7,792 nucleotides of DNA from Halomonas sp. GTDB taxonomy: Bacteria > Pseudomonadota > Gammaproteobacteria > Pseudomonadales > Oleiphilaceae. The position numbers and the translations under genes are program-made. The stretch is from assembly GCA_007135745.1 (NCBI GenBank), contig SLIH01000001.1, positions 1 through 7,792 on the forward strand. The letters run 5' to 3'. Every line of letters starts with the position of its first letter. Positions within the stretch are counted from its first letter, which is position 1. Below the pieces are notes generated by a model. That model did not search any database and had not been told where the DNA came from. It worked only from the letters and a program-made list of their open reading frames with translations. Below, piece after piece: positions 1 to 7,358 of this stretch.

Positions 1-1021
1 CGCTCAGGGCTTCATCAGCCAGTTGTTTACCCTCGCTTGAGGTATCGCCATCACTGAGATCGGACAGGCAACGGCTGAGGCCAAGATACAGGTCGGGATT
101 TTCGTGCACTGAGTTGTCGCTCAGCTTCACGGTTGAGCGCCAGGCTTCGGCGGCGGTCTCCAGATCCTGGTTTTCCGTGGCAACTTCCGCCAGATTGCGT
201 TGGCGGAGCAGGGCCATGGGCGAGATTTCCAGGGCTTTCTCCAGCATTTCCTGCGCTTTACGCCCCTTACCCTTGCGTCGCCAGGCCTCTGCCAGATAAT
301 CATAGGCTTCAATGAAATCCGGCGAAGCCTCGATCAGGTTCTCGAAATGACCAATGGCTTCGTCGAGACCATCCTCAGCCAGCGCCACCTTGCCCAGCCC
401 CAGGCGGGCCCAGGCCAGTTCCCGTTTCTTCAGGGAGTCCTCGAAAACACGACGCGCGTTGGCGTTGTCGCCCTGCTGATAATAGAGATCACCCAGAATG
501 CGGAGGATCTGTGAACGGTAACGAGGCTTGCTGTGCAGCAGATCTTCACCGGCCTGTATGGCTTCCCGCGGTTCTTCCCGGTCCAGTGCTTCGTTGATGG
601 GCAGCAGGGCCTGGCGCTGGGCCAGCAGGGCGTCCATGCGTTTCTGGAGGACTGCCTGGGTTATGGGTTTGATGATGTAGGTGTCCGGATGATACTCCCG
701 AGCACTCATCACGATCTCACGGGACGTTTCGGCCGTAATGATTACAAATAGAGAAGTATGGCGAAGGAGCTTTCTGTATCTCAGCGTTTCGAGCACCTGC
801 TGGCCTGTTTTGCCCGGGCCCAGATTATAATCACACAGGAGAACGTCGAACTGGTCGTAGGTACACTTGGTGACGGTTTCATTGCCATTGGCGGCCATGT
901 CGATTTTCTCGGCGCCAAAGCTGCGCAGCATCTGACGCAGGGATTTCCGGAAGTTCTCGAAGTCGTCGGTAATGAGAAATTTCAGACTCTTGTAGAGGCG
1001 TAGACGTTCGGTTTCATCCAT
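1..1021 (-). CDS. Response regulator: receiver domain plus TPR repeats (3' end outside window)
   Basis: I translated this frame by hand: 340 codons are open from the ATG at 1021 down to the window edge, with no stop. Residues about 10-135 form a CheY-like receiver domain. D19 and D20 make the acidic pocket, D64 (in LLCDYNLGPG) is the expected phosphoacceptor, T97 lies in IITAE and K118 in IIKP. From about residue 135 the protein is helical, with TPR-like units near 169-202, 203-235, 236-269 and 270-303; typical marks are GDLYYQQGD, EAIGHFENLIEASP and EKALEISP. No DNA-binding output domain is seen in the part present, so it probably signals through protein contacts made by the TPR region. The ATG at 1021 is the only plausible start in this frame, since a stop (TGA) lies about 15 codons upstream with no ATG, GTG or TTG between. 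No strong Shine-Dalgarno precedes it. It diverges from smrA. The cognate histidine kinase is not in the window. Confidence 0.9.
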   Translation of the reverse strand, partial: MDETERLRLYKSLKFLITDDFENFRKSLRQMLRSFGAEKIDMAANGNETVTKCTYDQFDVLLCDYNLGPGKTGQQVLETLRYRKLLRHTSLFVIITAETSREIVMSAREYHPDTYIIKPITQAVLQKRMDALLAQRQALLPINEALDREEPREAIQAGEDLLHSKPRYRSQILRILGDLYYQQGDNANARRVFEDSLKKRELAWARLGLGKVALAEDGLDEAIGHFENLIEASPDFIEAYDYLAEAWRRKGKGRKAQEMLEKALEISPMALLRQRNLAEVATENQDLETAAEAWRSTVKLSDNSVHENPDLYLGLSRCLSDLSDGDTSSEGKQLADEALS

Positions 1022-1128
1022 CTGGAAAGTTCGCTCAACGACAAAAGGGATTACTGGAAAGCTAGTTCACTATTTAAGTGCTCTCAACACTGGAAACACT
1101 GATTAACCGGATTTCACTGTCTGGACAG
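1022..1128. repeat. CTGGAAA direct repeats in the divergent intergenic region
   Basis: CTGGAAA occurs exactly at 1022-1028, 1054-1060 and 1090-1096, and a degenerate copy CTGGACA lies at 1121-1127. The steps are 32, 36 and 31 bases, about three helical turns. The three exact copies also share a G at repeat position 12, a T at 14 and an A at 16. The last copy lies inside the short palindrome CTGTC-TG-GACAG (1117-1128). The array fills most of the gap between the response regulator gene and smrA. It could be a set of binding sites for a regulator. A weak minus-strand -10-like hexamer, TTAAAT (1072-1077), lies among the copies, but no good -35 was found. The repeats are seen directly; the regulatory role is inference. 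Confidence 0.35.
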
Positions 1129-1183
1129 CGGTGATAAAGTGAGATGCCATCCTTAAGCCTTAGCCCGTGCCTGCGGGGTTGTT

Positions 1184-1765
1184 ATGACGAACAAAGATGA
1201 ACGCAGACAGTTTCTGGAGGAAATGGCGGATGTCCAGCCGATCCGCAAGCCCAATCGTGCCGAAGTGGCCGCCTCACGGGAACTGACTCCCGGCCACCTG
1301 GAACGGCGTCGTGCGGCGGTGCTGGAAGCCACGCCGGATCGCAACCCGCTGACGGCAACTGAAGTACAGTGGCTGGGCCCCAATGACGAGATCAGTTACC
1401 GCCGCCCGGGTATCCAGAATGGTGTGTTTCGCAAACTGCGGCTGGGACAGTATGAAATAGAAGCGAGGCTGGATCTTCATCGAATGACCGTTGATGAAGC
1501 CCGCCAGGAGGTCTTCAACTTTGTGCGGGAGTGCCTTCGCCTGGGCGTTCGCTCGGCCCTGGTGCTCCATGGCAAGGGTGAGCGAAATCCCGACAATATC
1601 GCCACCATTAAGAGTTATGTCGCCAAATGGCTCCCGGAGCTGCCCGATGTCATGGCGGTTCACTCGGCGCAGCGACATCACGGTGGGACCGGGGCGGTTT
1701 ATGTCATGCTACGCAAGAATCAGCAGGCCCGGGAGCGCAATCGTGAGCGTTATGGTGGCCAGTAG
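1184..1765 (+). CDS. smrA: Smr domain protein, SmrA type (putative endonuclease)
   Basis: This 193-residue protein carries a C-terminal Smr (MutS2-related) domain at about residues 92-178. The family's three marks are present: LDLHR at 96-100, LHGKG at 128-132 and HGGTGAVYV at 166-174. The N-terminal part with EEMADVQPI (13-20) and the RPGIQNGVFRKLRLGQY block (74-90) match the layout of E. coli SmrA (YdaL) as I recall it, so it is the stand-alone SmrA type and not MutS2. Smr domains of this group nick or cleave DNA, or in some cases RNA. The biological role of bacterial SmrA is not well settled. The usual glycine after LDLH is arginine here, which I also recall in E. coli SmrA; E. coli lacks the histidine that is kept here. 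The tail is basic (RKNQQARERNRERY), fitting nucleic-acid contact. The start at ATG 1184 has only a weak purine stretch (GCGGGG) upstream. iorA follows after 36 bases, so the two may share a transcript, but they need not be functionally linked. Confidence 0.9.
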   Translation: MTNKDERRQFLEEMADVQPIRKPNRAEVAASRELTPGHLERRRAAVLEATPDRNPLTATEVQWLGPNDEISYRRPGIQNGVFRKLRLGQYEIEARLDLHRMTVDEARQEVFNFVRECLRLGVRSALVLHGKGERNPDNIATIKSYVAKWLPELPDVMAVHSAQRHHGGTGAVYVMLRKNQQARERNRERYGGQ

Positions 1766-1801
1766 ATACCCAATGAGATAAAAAAGCAGGAATATAGAAA
1801 T

Positions 1802-2287
1802 ATGCCAATCGAGCTACGGGTTAACGGGCGGGAACGAACGGTTGATGCAGAACCGGATACACCACTTCTCTGGGTCCTGAGGGACGAACTGGGCCTCAAG
1901 GGCACCAAGTTTGGCTGCGGCATTGGACAGTGCGGTGCCTGCACCGTCCATGTAAGCGGGGAAGCGCTGCGCAGCTGTTCCACGCCGGTGGAAGCAGTTG
2001 CTGACCGGGAGATAACCACCATTGAGGGCATGGTTGATGCGAATGGGGCGCTTCATCCGGTACAGCAAGCCTGGATTGAGCATAACGTGCCACAGTGTGG
2101 ATACTGTCAGTCAGGCCAGATCATGGCGGCTGCGGCGTTGCTGGGTCGCAATCCTTCGCCGGATGATGAAACCATAACCGCCGTAATGTCCGGCAATCTC
2201 TGTCGCTGTGGTACCTATCCGCGTATTCATGCGGCCATCCGCTCCCTGCGAGAAAGCGGTGAAGCTGCCGGGGAGCAATCATCATGA
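1802..2287 (+). CDS. iorA: [2Fe-2S] subunit of an isoquinoline 1-oxidoreductase-like molybdenum hydroxylase
   Basis: This 161-residue protein is the small iron-sulfur subunit of a xanthine-oxidase-family enzyme. It passes electrons from the molybdenum site in IorB through two [2Fe-2S] clusters. The N-terminal plant-ferredoxin-like domain holds C39, C44, C47 and C59 (CGIGQCGAC then RSC). The C-terminal helical domain holds C99, C102, C134 and C136 (QCGYCQSGQ and [11 protein letters not shown]). All eight cluster ligands are present and the length is usual for the family. It has no signal peptide, so it should leave the cytoplasm only by riding with the Tat-exported IorB. The ATG at 1802 is supported by GCAGGAA at 1786-1792. 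The gene's last bases (ATGA) contain the start of iorB, indicating coupled translation and one-to-one synthesis. The name denotes the family; the true substrate may be an aldehyde, an N-heterocycle or something else. Confidence 0.95.
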   Translation: MPIELRVNGRERTVDAEPDTPLLWVLRDELGLKGTKFGCGIGQCGACTVHVSGEALRSCSTPVEAVADREITTIEGMVDANGALHPVQQAWIEHNVPQCGYCQSGQIMAAAALLGRNPSPDDETITAVMSGNLCRCGTYPRIHAAIRSLRESGEAAGEQSS

Positions 2288-4503
2288 AACTCTCCCGACG
2301 AGAATTCATAAAAGCCGGTGGAACAGGATCCGGAGCTCTGGTTATCGGCCTGACACTGCCTGGCTGCAGCCGTTCAGGTGGTCCGCGGATAACGGAGGAT
2401 GGCAGCTGGACACCCAATGCCTGGCTGGTGCTGGATGGCTCCGGGGATGTCACCTTCACTCTGGATCGGGTGGAGATGGGGCAGGGCACCTACACCGGCC
2501 TGACCACCCTGGTTGCCGAAGAGCTTGACGTACACCCTGAGTCCGTGCGGATTATTTTTGCTCCTGTGGGCGATGCCTACGCCAATCCCGAATACATACT
2601 GCAGGTGACCGGGGGCAGCACCAGCCTTGCCACCAGCTGGGAAAGGCTGCGGAAAGCCGGTGCCGGAGCCCGTGCGTTACTGGTCAAAGCCGCCGCCGAG
2701 GTGTGGCAGGTTGAGCCTGGCGATATCCGGACCGACGAAGGGGCGCTGTATCACCCTGATGGCACGCAGACCATGGCGTATTCCGACGTGGTCGAGTTGG
2801 CGGCGCGGCAGCGTATGCCGGACGAGATCCCCCTCAAACTTCCGGAAAATTTCCGTTACATCGGCCGCCACGACAAACGTTTGGATGCGTACGCCAAGGT
2901 CACGGGTCGAGCGGTCTATGGTCTCGACGTGGAGCGTCCGGACATGGTGTATGCGGTGGTTTCCCGCCCTCCGCGAGTGGGCGCAAAAGTGGACGCCGTG
3001 GATGACAGCGCAGCCCTTGCCCAGAAGGGCGTTGTGGACGTCTTTACTATTGAGCGGGGCGTGGCAGTGGTTGCCGACAGCTACTGGCATGCGCGCAAGG
3101 CACAGGAAAAGCTGCGTATTGAGTGGGATGAGCGCGATGCCTTCAGGGGCGACCATGAGTCCATATTCCAGGATTACCGCAAGGCCGCTGATGACAGTCG
3201 CGGCGATACCGAGCGAAGCAACGGCAATGCCCGTAGTGTGCTCCGCCGAGCCGACAGAGTATTCACCGCTGAATATGAGGCGCCCTTTCTGGCTCATGCC
3301 ACCATGGAGCCCCAGAACTGCACGGCGGAAGTGACAGCCCGGGGGCTGGAAATCTGGGCTCCGACCCAGGCGCCGGATATCGCCCGCATTGCCGCCGCCC
3401 GGGTGACGGCCTTTTCTCCCGGCGATATTGAAGTACACACCACCTTTCTGGGGGGTGGCTTCGGTCGCCGGTTGACGCAGGAGTACGTGGAGGAAGCGGC
3501 AGCCATAGCGGAGAAACTCGATCGCCCGGTGAAACTGATCTGGTCCAGGGAAGAGGACATCCGGCACGACATGTACCGTCCGGGCATGCTGCACCGCTTC
3601 CAGGCCAGCCTCAATGGCGAGGGCATCGAGGCCTGGGATCATCAGATCACCGGTCCACTGATCTTTGACTACTTCGCGCGTAACGCGGCCGCCACCCAGT
3701 ACCCCTGGGTGCCCCGATTCCTGTACGACACCATGGCACGCGTGGGGCGGCTGACGGAAGGCACTTTTCTCACCCCTAAGGACCACTCGGCCATCGAGGG
3801 GGCAGTGGAGGTCCCTTACGGCGCGCCGAACATTCTGGTGCGTCATACCCAGGCGGACGCCGGTGTACCGATCAGCTACTGGCGTGCGGTCGGACACTCC
3901 CATAATGGCTTTGCAGTCGAAACCTTTATGGATGAGTTGGCCCATGAAGCCGGGGTCGATCCGGTTGAGTTCCGTTTGCGTCATCTCACGGACAAACCCC
4001 GCCATCGCGCGGTTCTCGAGAAGGTTGCCGAGGCTGCTGACTGGAAGGGTTCGATGAATGAGGATCATGCACGGGGCGTGGCCGTGCACTGGAGCTTTGG
4101 CAGTTACGTTGCCCAGATTGTTGAGGCCAGCATCGAGAACCAACGGATTCTGGTGCACCGGGTGAGCTGTGCCATCGATTGTGGCCAGATCGTCAACCCG
4201 GACATTGTGCGGATGCAGATGGAGAGCGGTATCAATTTCGGCCTTTCCGCGGCACTGCACGGACGCATCGACTGGGACGAGGGGCGCGTTCGTCAGAGCA
4301 ATTTCCACGACTACCGGCTCCTTCAGCAGGATGAGAGCCCTGCCATGGACATTGTTCTTGTCGACAGCGAAGAAGACCCAAGCGGCGTCGGCGAGCCCGG
4401 TCTGCCGCCCGTTATTCCCGCGCTCGGCAATGCGCTCTTTGCCCTGACCGGGAAACGGCAGCGCAGTACGCCCTTTGTTGCTGACCCGGGAGAGACGTCG
4501 TAA
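2284..4503 (+). CDS. iorB: Molybdopterin-binding catalytic subunit, IorB-like, Tat-exported
   Basis: This 739-residue protein is the catalytic subunit that binds the molybdenum cytosine dinucleotide cofactor and hydroxylates or oxidises an unknown substrate. The N-terminus is a near-perfect twin-arginine signal (SRREFIK, R5-R6) followed by a hydrophobic stretch ending in LTLPGC (C28), so export of the folded enzyme is expected. Family motifs in order are MGQG (65-68), HATMEPQNC (338-346), [11 protein letters not shown] (386-396), [11 protein letters not shown] (531-541) and GVGEPG (701-706), in which E704 is the expected catalytic glutamate. Length and single-chain layout match the periplasmic IorB and aldehyde-dehydrogenase group, not the cytoplasmic xanthine dehydrogenases. 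GGGGAG at 2270-2275 lies inside iorA and the start codon overlaps the iorA stop by four bases. xdhC follows three bases after the stop. No cytochrome c domain is fused and no cytochrome c gene is adjacent. The substrate cannot be read from the sequence. Confidence 0.95.
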   Translation: MKLSRREFIKAGGTGSGALVIGLTLPGCSRSGGPRITEDGSWTPNAWLVLDGSGDVTFTLDRVEMGQGTYTGLTTLVAEELDVHPESVRIIFAPVGDAYANPEYILQVTGGSTSLATSWERLRKAGAGARALLVKAAAEVWQVEPGDIRTDEGALYHPDGTQTMAYSDVVELAARQRMPDEIPLKLPENFRYIGRHDKRLDAYAKVTGRAVYGLDVERPDMVYAVVSRPPRVGAKVDAVDDSAALAQKGVVDVFTIERGVAVVADSYWHARKAQEKLRIEWDERDAFRGDHESIFQDYRKAADDSRGDTERSNGNARSVLRRADRVFTAEYEAPFLAHATMEPQNCTAEVTARGLEIWAPTQAPDIARIAAARVTAFSPGDIEVHTTFLGGGFGRRLTQEYVEEAAAIAEKLDRPVKLIWSREEDIRHDMYRPGMLHRFQASLNGEGIEAWDHQITGPLIFDYFARNAAATQYPWVPRFLYDTMARVGRLTEGTFLTPKDHSAIEGAVEVPYGAPNILVRHTQADAGVPISYWRAVGHSHNGFAVETFMDELAHEAGVDPVEFRLRHLTDKPRHRAVLEKVAEAADWKGSMNEDHARGVAVHWSFGSYVAQIVEASIENQRILVHRVSCAIDCGQIVNPDIVRMQMESGINFGLSAALHGRIDWDEGRVRQSNFHDYRLLQQDESPAMDIVLVDSEEDPSGVGEPGLPPVIPALGNALFALTGKRQRSTPFVADPGETS

Positions 4504-4506
4504 TCC

Positions 4507-5499
4507 ATGACAGAACATCCGCAGGTGCCTTCCGATCCAGCCACTCGGGTTATCCGGGACCTTTGCCGCTGGCTGGGTGAGGATCAGCCCGTCTGGTTGT
4601 GCACCGTGCTTCAGACCTGGGGTTCCTCTCCCCGGCCCCCCGGCTCGCTGCTGGCGGTCAATGCGCGGGGGGAATGGTCTGGCTCTGTTTCCGGCGGTTG
4701 CCTGGAAGAAGATCTGATTCGCCGTGTGGTGGAGATTGAACAGCCCAACGCGCTGCCTCAGATCATTGATGACGGTATTGGGGAAGAAGACCAGCAGCGC
4801 TACCGCCTTCCCTGCGGGGGGCGCATGAGCCTGTTGATCGAGCCCCTGTCGCCGGCAAACGACCTGGGGCATTTTTCCGCCTTGCTGGGTGCACTGGAGG
4901 AGCGCAGACCCATTACGCGCCGTGTGGACTCCGAGAGCGGCGAACGAACCTTTCTGGGGTCGTTGGTTCCGGGGCTGATTGAGGCCTCCGAGGGGAGCGT
5001 ACGGCATACCCTCGGCCCCCAGTGCCGCATGCTGTTGATCGGTGCGGGCGAGGTGTCCCGCTATGTGGCTCGCATAGCCCGGATGAACGATTTTGCCGTC
5101 TCGCTCTGTGAGCCCCGGGAAGCCTTTCTGAAGGGATGGGATGAACCGGATGTTCCGCTACACCAGTGCCTGCCCGATGATCTCATTGAAAGCCGTTTCA
5201 ACGACCGTTACTGCGCAATCCTGGCATTGGGGCACGATCCGAGGATTGACGACATGGGGCTTATTGCCGCGTTGCGCACGCCTGCTTTCTATGTCGGGGC
5301 CATGGGGTCCCAGCGCACCGCAGCCACCCGTCGCAGTCGTCTCCATGAACTCGGCGTCTCCGAAGACCGGCTGGGGCGACTCCATGCTCCGATCGGGTTT
5401 CATATTGGCAGCAAATCACCACCGGAAATCGCGGTGGCGATCCTGGCACAAGTGCTTGCGGAGCGTTATCGTTTACTCAGGCGTTCGCCACGATCCTGA
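4507..5499 (+). CDS. xdhC: XdhC/CoxI family molybdenum-cofactor maturation protein
   Basis: This 330-residue protein belongs to the XdhC family, whose members bind molybdenum cofactor, receive sulfur from a cysteine desulfurase and insert the sulfurated cofactor into xanthine-oxidase-family enzymes in the cytoplasm. The N-terminal XdhC/CoxI domain shows TWGSSPRPPG (37-46), GSVSGGCLEEDL (59-70, with C65) and LPCGG (101-105, with C103). The C-terminal Rossmann-like domain begins near RMLLIGAGEVSRYVARIA (174-191) and continues with LGHDPRIDDMGL (241-252), YVGAMGSQRT (262-271) and PIGFHIGSKSPPEIAVAI (295-312). Both domains are full length. It lies three bases after iorB, so its client is almost surely IorAB. 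A purine run near 4488-4494 may serve as ribosome binding site. A MobA/MocA-type cytidylyltransferase, often found beside xdhC, is absent from the window. Confidence 0.93.
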   Translation: MTEHPQVPSDPATRVIRDLCRWLGEDQPVWLCTVLQTWGSSPRPPGSLLAVNARGEWSGSVSGGCLEEDLIRRVVEIEQPNALPQIIDDGIGEEDQQRYRLPCGGRMSLLIEPLSPANDLGHFSALLGALEERRPITRRVDSESGERTFLGSLVPGLIEASEGSVRHTLGPQCRMLLIGAGEVSRYVARIARMNDFAVSLCEPREAFLKGWDEPDVPLHQCLPDDLIESRFNDRYCAILALGHDPRIDDMGLIAALRTPAFYVGAMGSQRTAATRRSRLHELGVSEDRLGRLHAPIGFHIGSKSPPEIAVAILAQVLAERYRLLRRSPRS

Positions 5500-5520
5500 T
5501 TCCGGCATGAGGGGGAACCC

Positions 5521-6216
5521 ATGATTCGAGTGATCATTACCGACATCGAGGGAACCACCACCAGCAAGACCTTTGAGCGGGAGGTGTTGCTGCCTTACGC
5601 GGCGCGTCACATGGCATCCTTTGTCCGCGAAAACAGTGACCAACCGGAGGTCCGGGATCAGCTGGAGCGGCTTGCGGCGGAAGTCGACTCCGCACCCTCG
5701 CAACTGGAAAATCTGATCAATCATCTGGACAAGCGAATTCAGGAAGAAAGCGATGATCCCGCGTTGCGTGCCCTGCAGGGCCTGATCTGGGAAAAAGGCT
5801 ATCAGGCCGGGGATTTCAAGGGTTCCCTGTACCCCGACGCAGCCGATTACCTGCTGCGCTGGCATGATCGGGGGCTGCGCAACTTTACCTTCTCAAGCTG
5901 GTCCGTCAAGGGGCAGCGGGAGCTTCTGCAGTACAGTGAACAGGGCGATCTCACACCCGTCATCAGTGACTTTTTTGACACAAGAATTGGCGGCAAGCGC
6001 AGCGCTGACTCCTACACCTGGATCCGGGATCAGATCGGGATGGAGCTTGATGTTAACTGGGTCCTCTACCTATCCAACGAAGAAGAAGAGCTGGCCGCAG
6101 CGGAGCGTGCGGGCATGCGCACCTGCTGGATCGTAAGGCATGGTCCTCTGCCGCGTACCGAACGGCCCGTGGCGCGAACCTTCGAGGACGTGGATGCTCT
6201 GGTTCAGGCTCGCTGA
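5521..6216 (+). CDS. mtnC: Divergent MtnC-like enolase-phosphatase E1 (acireductone synthase family, HAD superfamily)
   Basis: This 231-residue protein has the length and order of motifs of MtnC, the HAD enzyme that enolises and dephosphorylates 2,3-diketo-5-methylthiopentyl-1-phosphate in methionine salvage. HAD motif I is TDIEGTT (nucleophile D8, then E10). LQGLIW (85-90), YPDA (104-107), GDL (142-144), FFDTRIGGKR (151-160, lysine K159) and SYTWI (164-168) all match the family. Several normally conserved sites differ: motif II reads FSSWS (124-128) where the family has YSSGS, motif IV reads LSNEEEE (184-190) where an aspartate (LSD) is usual, and the segment after motif I is FEREVL and not F-V-x-D-V-L. 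It may therefore have altered activity or substrate. GGGGGAA at about 5511-5517 gives a strong ribosome binding site 21 bases after xdhC. No mtnA, mtnB or mtnD genes are in the window. Membership of the family is secure; the exact reaction is less so. Confidence 0.85.
   Translation: MIRVIITDIEGTTTSKTFEREVLLPYAARHMASFVRENSDQPEVRDQLERLAAEVDSAPSQLENLINHLDKRIQEESDDPALRALQGLIWEKGYQAGDFKGSLYPDAADYLLRWHDRGLRNFTFSSWSVKGQRELLQYSEQGDLTPVISDFFDTRIGGKRSADSYTWIRDQIGMELDVNWVLYLSNEEEELAAAERAGMRTCWIVRHGPLPRTERPVARTFEDVDALVQAR
6184..6188 (+). promoter_or_regulatory. Ribosome binding site inside mtnC for the DUF3080 gene
   Basis: GAGGA lies five bases before the ATG at 6194, within the last codons of mtnC. 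It favours 6194 over the upstream in-frame ATG at 6140, because translation from 6194 gives a clean lipoprotein signal peptide. The arrangement suggests translational coupling with mtnC. Confidence 0.6.
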
Positions 6217-7246
6217 CAGGCATTGGCTTGCGTCGGCCCTGGTATTTGGCCTTCTGTGGCTGCCCGGATGTGGCTTTTTCGCAGACCGTGAAACCCGTAT
6301 GGACCACTACGTTCAGGCGCTGGCCGAAGCGCTTGAACGGCAGTCGGAACTCTCGGACATACCCACTGTGGAACCTCTGCCACGGCGTCGCGAGCGGGTC
6401 CTGGATGTGCCCAGCCTGAATCTTGGCCTGGTGGATTTTCTCTCGCTCTACGGCTGTGATCTGCAGGTTGTGGTGGGTGAGCGAACCAGTGTGCTGGGGC
6501 GTGTCATGGGTGCCGGCAAACGCCTGGAGTACGAAATCCGGTTTCTGGCTGCCGCCCGGGACTGCCTCCCCGAAATAGAGAACGAACGCCGGGCCGAGCA
6601 GGTGGCTGATGTGGCCTGGACCAAGGAAGAGCATCTCCCTTCAACCATCTGGAATGGTTTATGGGGCACGGAGGAGATGGAAACCCTGTTCAGTCGCTCC
6701 CAGGGCACCCTTCCGGAACAATCCCGTGATGAGGCGTTCGCCGAGCTTGCGGACAGCCTCAGGGAATTGCTCCGGTTTCTTGAAGAACTGGGGCCCGGGC
6801 AGAAACCGGATAACCTGGATGTGCTCTCGGCCAATTACCAGCTGTGGCGCTCGGAGGCCTTGCTGGGGAAACTGCTGCGCAGCGCCGAAGCCCTCCAGAC
6901 GCGGCTCAACGACGCCGCCCATCTGCTCGAGGAAAGCAGCCTTGATGCGTCCATCTGTGACGGATTGGGTGCTCCCCCCCAGGCCCTATACCGTGAACTC
7001 TACCGGGATGAGGCTGGGCCCAGAGTTGCCCGTGTACAGACCCATCGTGGCCAGGTCCTCCCGTTGCTTGCCCGTTTATTGGAGAAACCCGGCGTCGTCA
7101 TTCCCGAGGCCATGTATCCCTTTGTGGCCCGTAATCTGGAGGTCTCGGGAGAGACCAGTGTCTGGGCAGATCTGGATGCGGCCGTAAGACGCCATGATCG
7201 AGCCTGGATGCAACTGATATCCGTGTGTAAGTCTGATAAACCATGA
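6194..7246 (+). CDS. DUF3080 family lipoprotein, function unknown
   Basis: From ATG 6194 this is a 350-residue protein. It starts with a lipoprotein signal peptide: R5, D8, R9 and H10 precede a hydrophobic core (WLASALVFGLLW), and the lipobox is LPGC with the acylated cysteine at C26. Glycine at +2 predicts the outer membrane. The mature part is mainly helical, with an NLGLVDFLSLYGCDLQVVVGERTS block, ENERRAEQ, and a conserved-looking C-terminal WADLDAAVRRHDRAWMQL segment. I assign it to the DUF3080 family of gammaproteobacterial lipoproteins from overall pattern and size; no enzymatic motif is visible. An upstream in-frame ATG at 6140 would give 368 residues but puts a polar leader before the signal peptide and overlaps mtnC by 77 bases, so the later start, with a 23-base overlap, is preferred. 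It is probably co-expressed with mtnC. Confidence 0.75.
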   Translation: MLWFRLADRHWLASALVFGLLWLPGCGFFADRETRMDHYVQALAEALERQSELSDIPTVEPLPRRRERVLDVPSLNLGLVDFLSLYGCDLQVVVGERTSVLGRVMGAGKRLEYEIRFLAAARDCLPEIENERRAEQVADVAWTKEEHLPSTIWNGLWGTEEMETLFSRSQGTLPEQSRDEAFAELADSLRELLRFLEELGPGQKPDNLDVLSANYQLWRSEALLGKLLRSAEALQTRLNDAAHLLEESSLDASICDGLGAPPQALYRELYRDEAGPRVARVQTHRGQVLPLLARLLEKPGVVIPEAMYPFVARNLEVSGETSVWADLDAAVRRHDRAWMQLISVCKSDKP

Positions 7247-7358
7247 TTGTCAGGCATTAAATTGCAGGGATGTGAGCCGGTCGCTTTCGCCTCTGCCCAG
7301 TGGCTGGTAAAAGACAGATCTGGAATTCCGTGACCCGGACAGCACAAAGGACCTGCCG
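7247..7358 (+). other. Intergenic gap before the DUF4397-type gene
   Basis: These 112 bases separate the DUF3080 gene from the next reading frame. I found no strong hairpin followed by a T-run, so no clear rho-independent terminator. The best -35-like hexamers, TTGTCA at 7247 and TTGCAG at 7262, have no good -10 partner at 16-18 bases. AAAGGA at 7346-7351 is the ribosome binding site for the following gene. The gap is much wider than those upstream, so a separate promoter here is likely but not identified. Confidence 0.4.

Noticed and set aside
200..1003. Three consecutive plus-strand open frames (200-514, 533-751, 758-1003)
   Set aside because: They are antisense shadows of the receiver-TPR gene, whose minus-strand frame is open throughout and carries all receiver residues.
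1117..1128. Palindrome CTGTC-TG-GACAG as a LexA (SOS) box
   Set aside because: LexA sites of this group need CTG and CAG separated by ten bases; here the gap is six. It may be chance or part of the repeat array.
2677..5007. A 776-codon open frame on the minus strand spanning iorB and xdhC
   Set aside because: It lies antisense to two genes with complete, motif-verified products. Long antisense frames are common in GC-rich coding DNA, and its translation shows no recognisable domain.
6140..6193. ATG 6140 as the start of the DUF3080 protein
   Set aside because: It puts a polar 18-residue extension before a typical lipoprotein signal peptide and lacks the better-placed GAGGA that precedes 6194.
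7290..7316. Short inverted repeat CCAG-TGG-CTGG as a terminator after the DUF3080 gene
   Set aside because: The stem is only four base pairs and no T-run follows, so it does not qualify as a rho-independent terminator.
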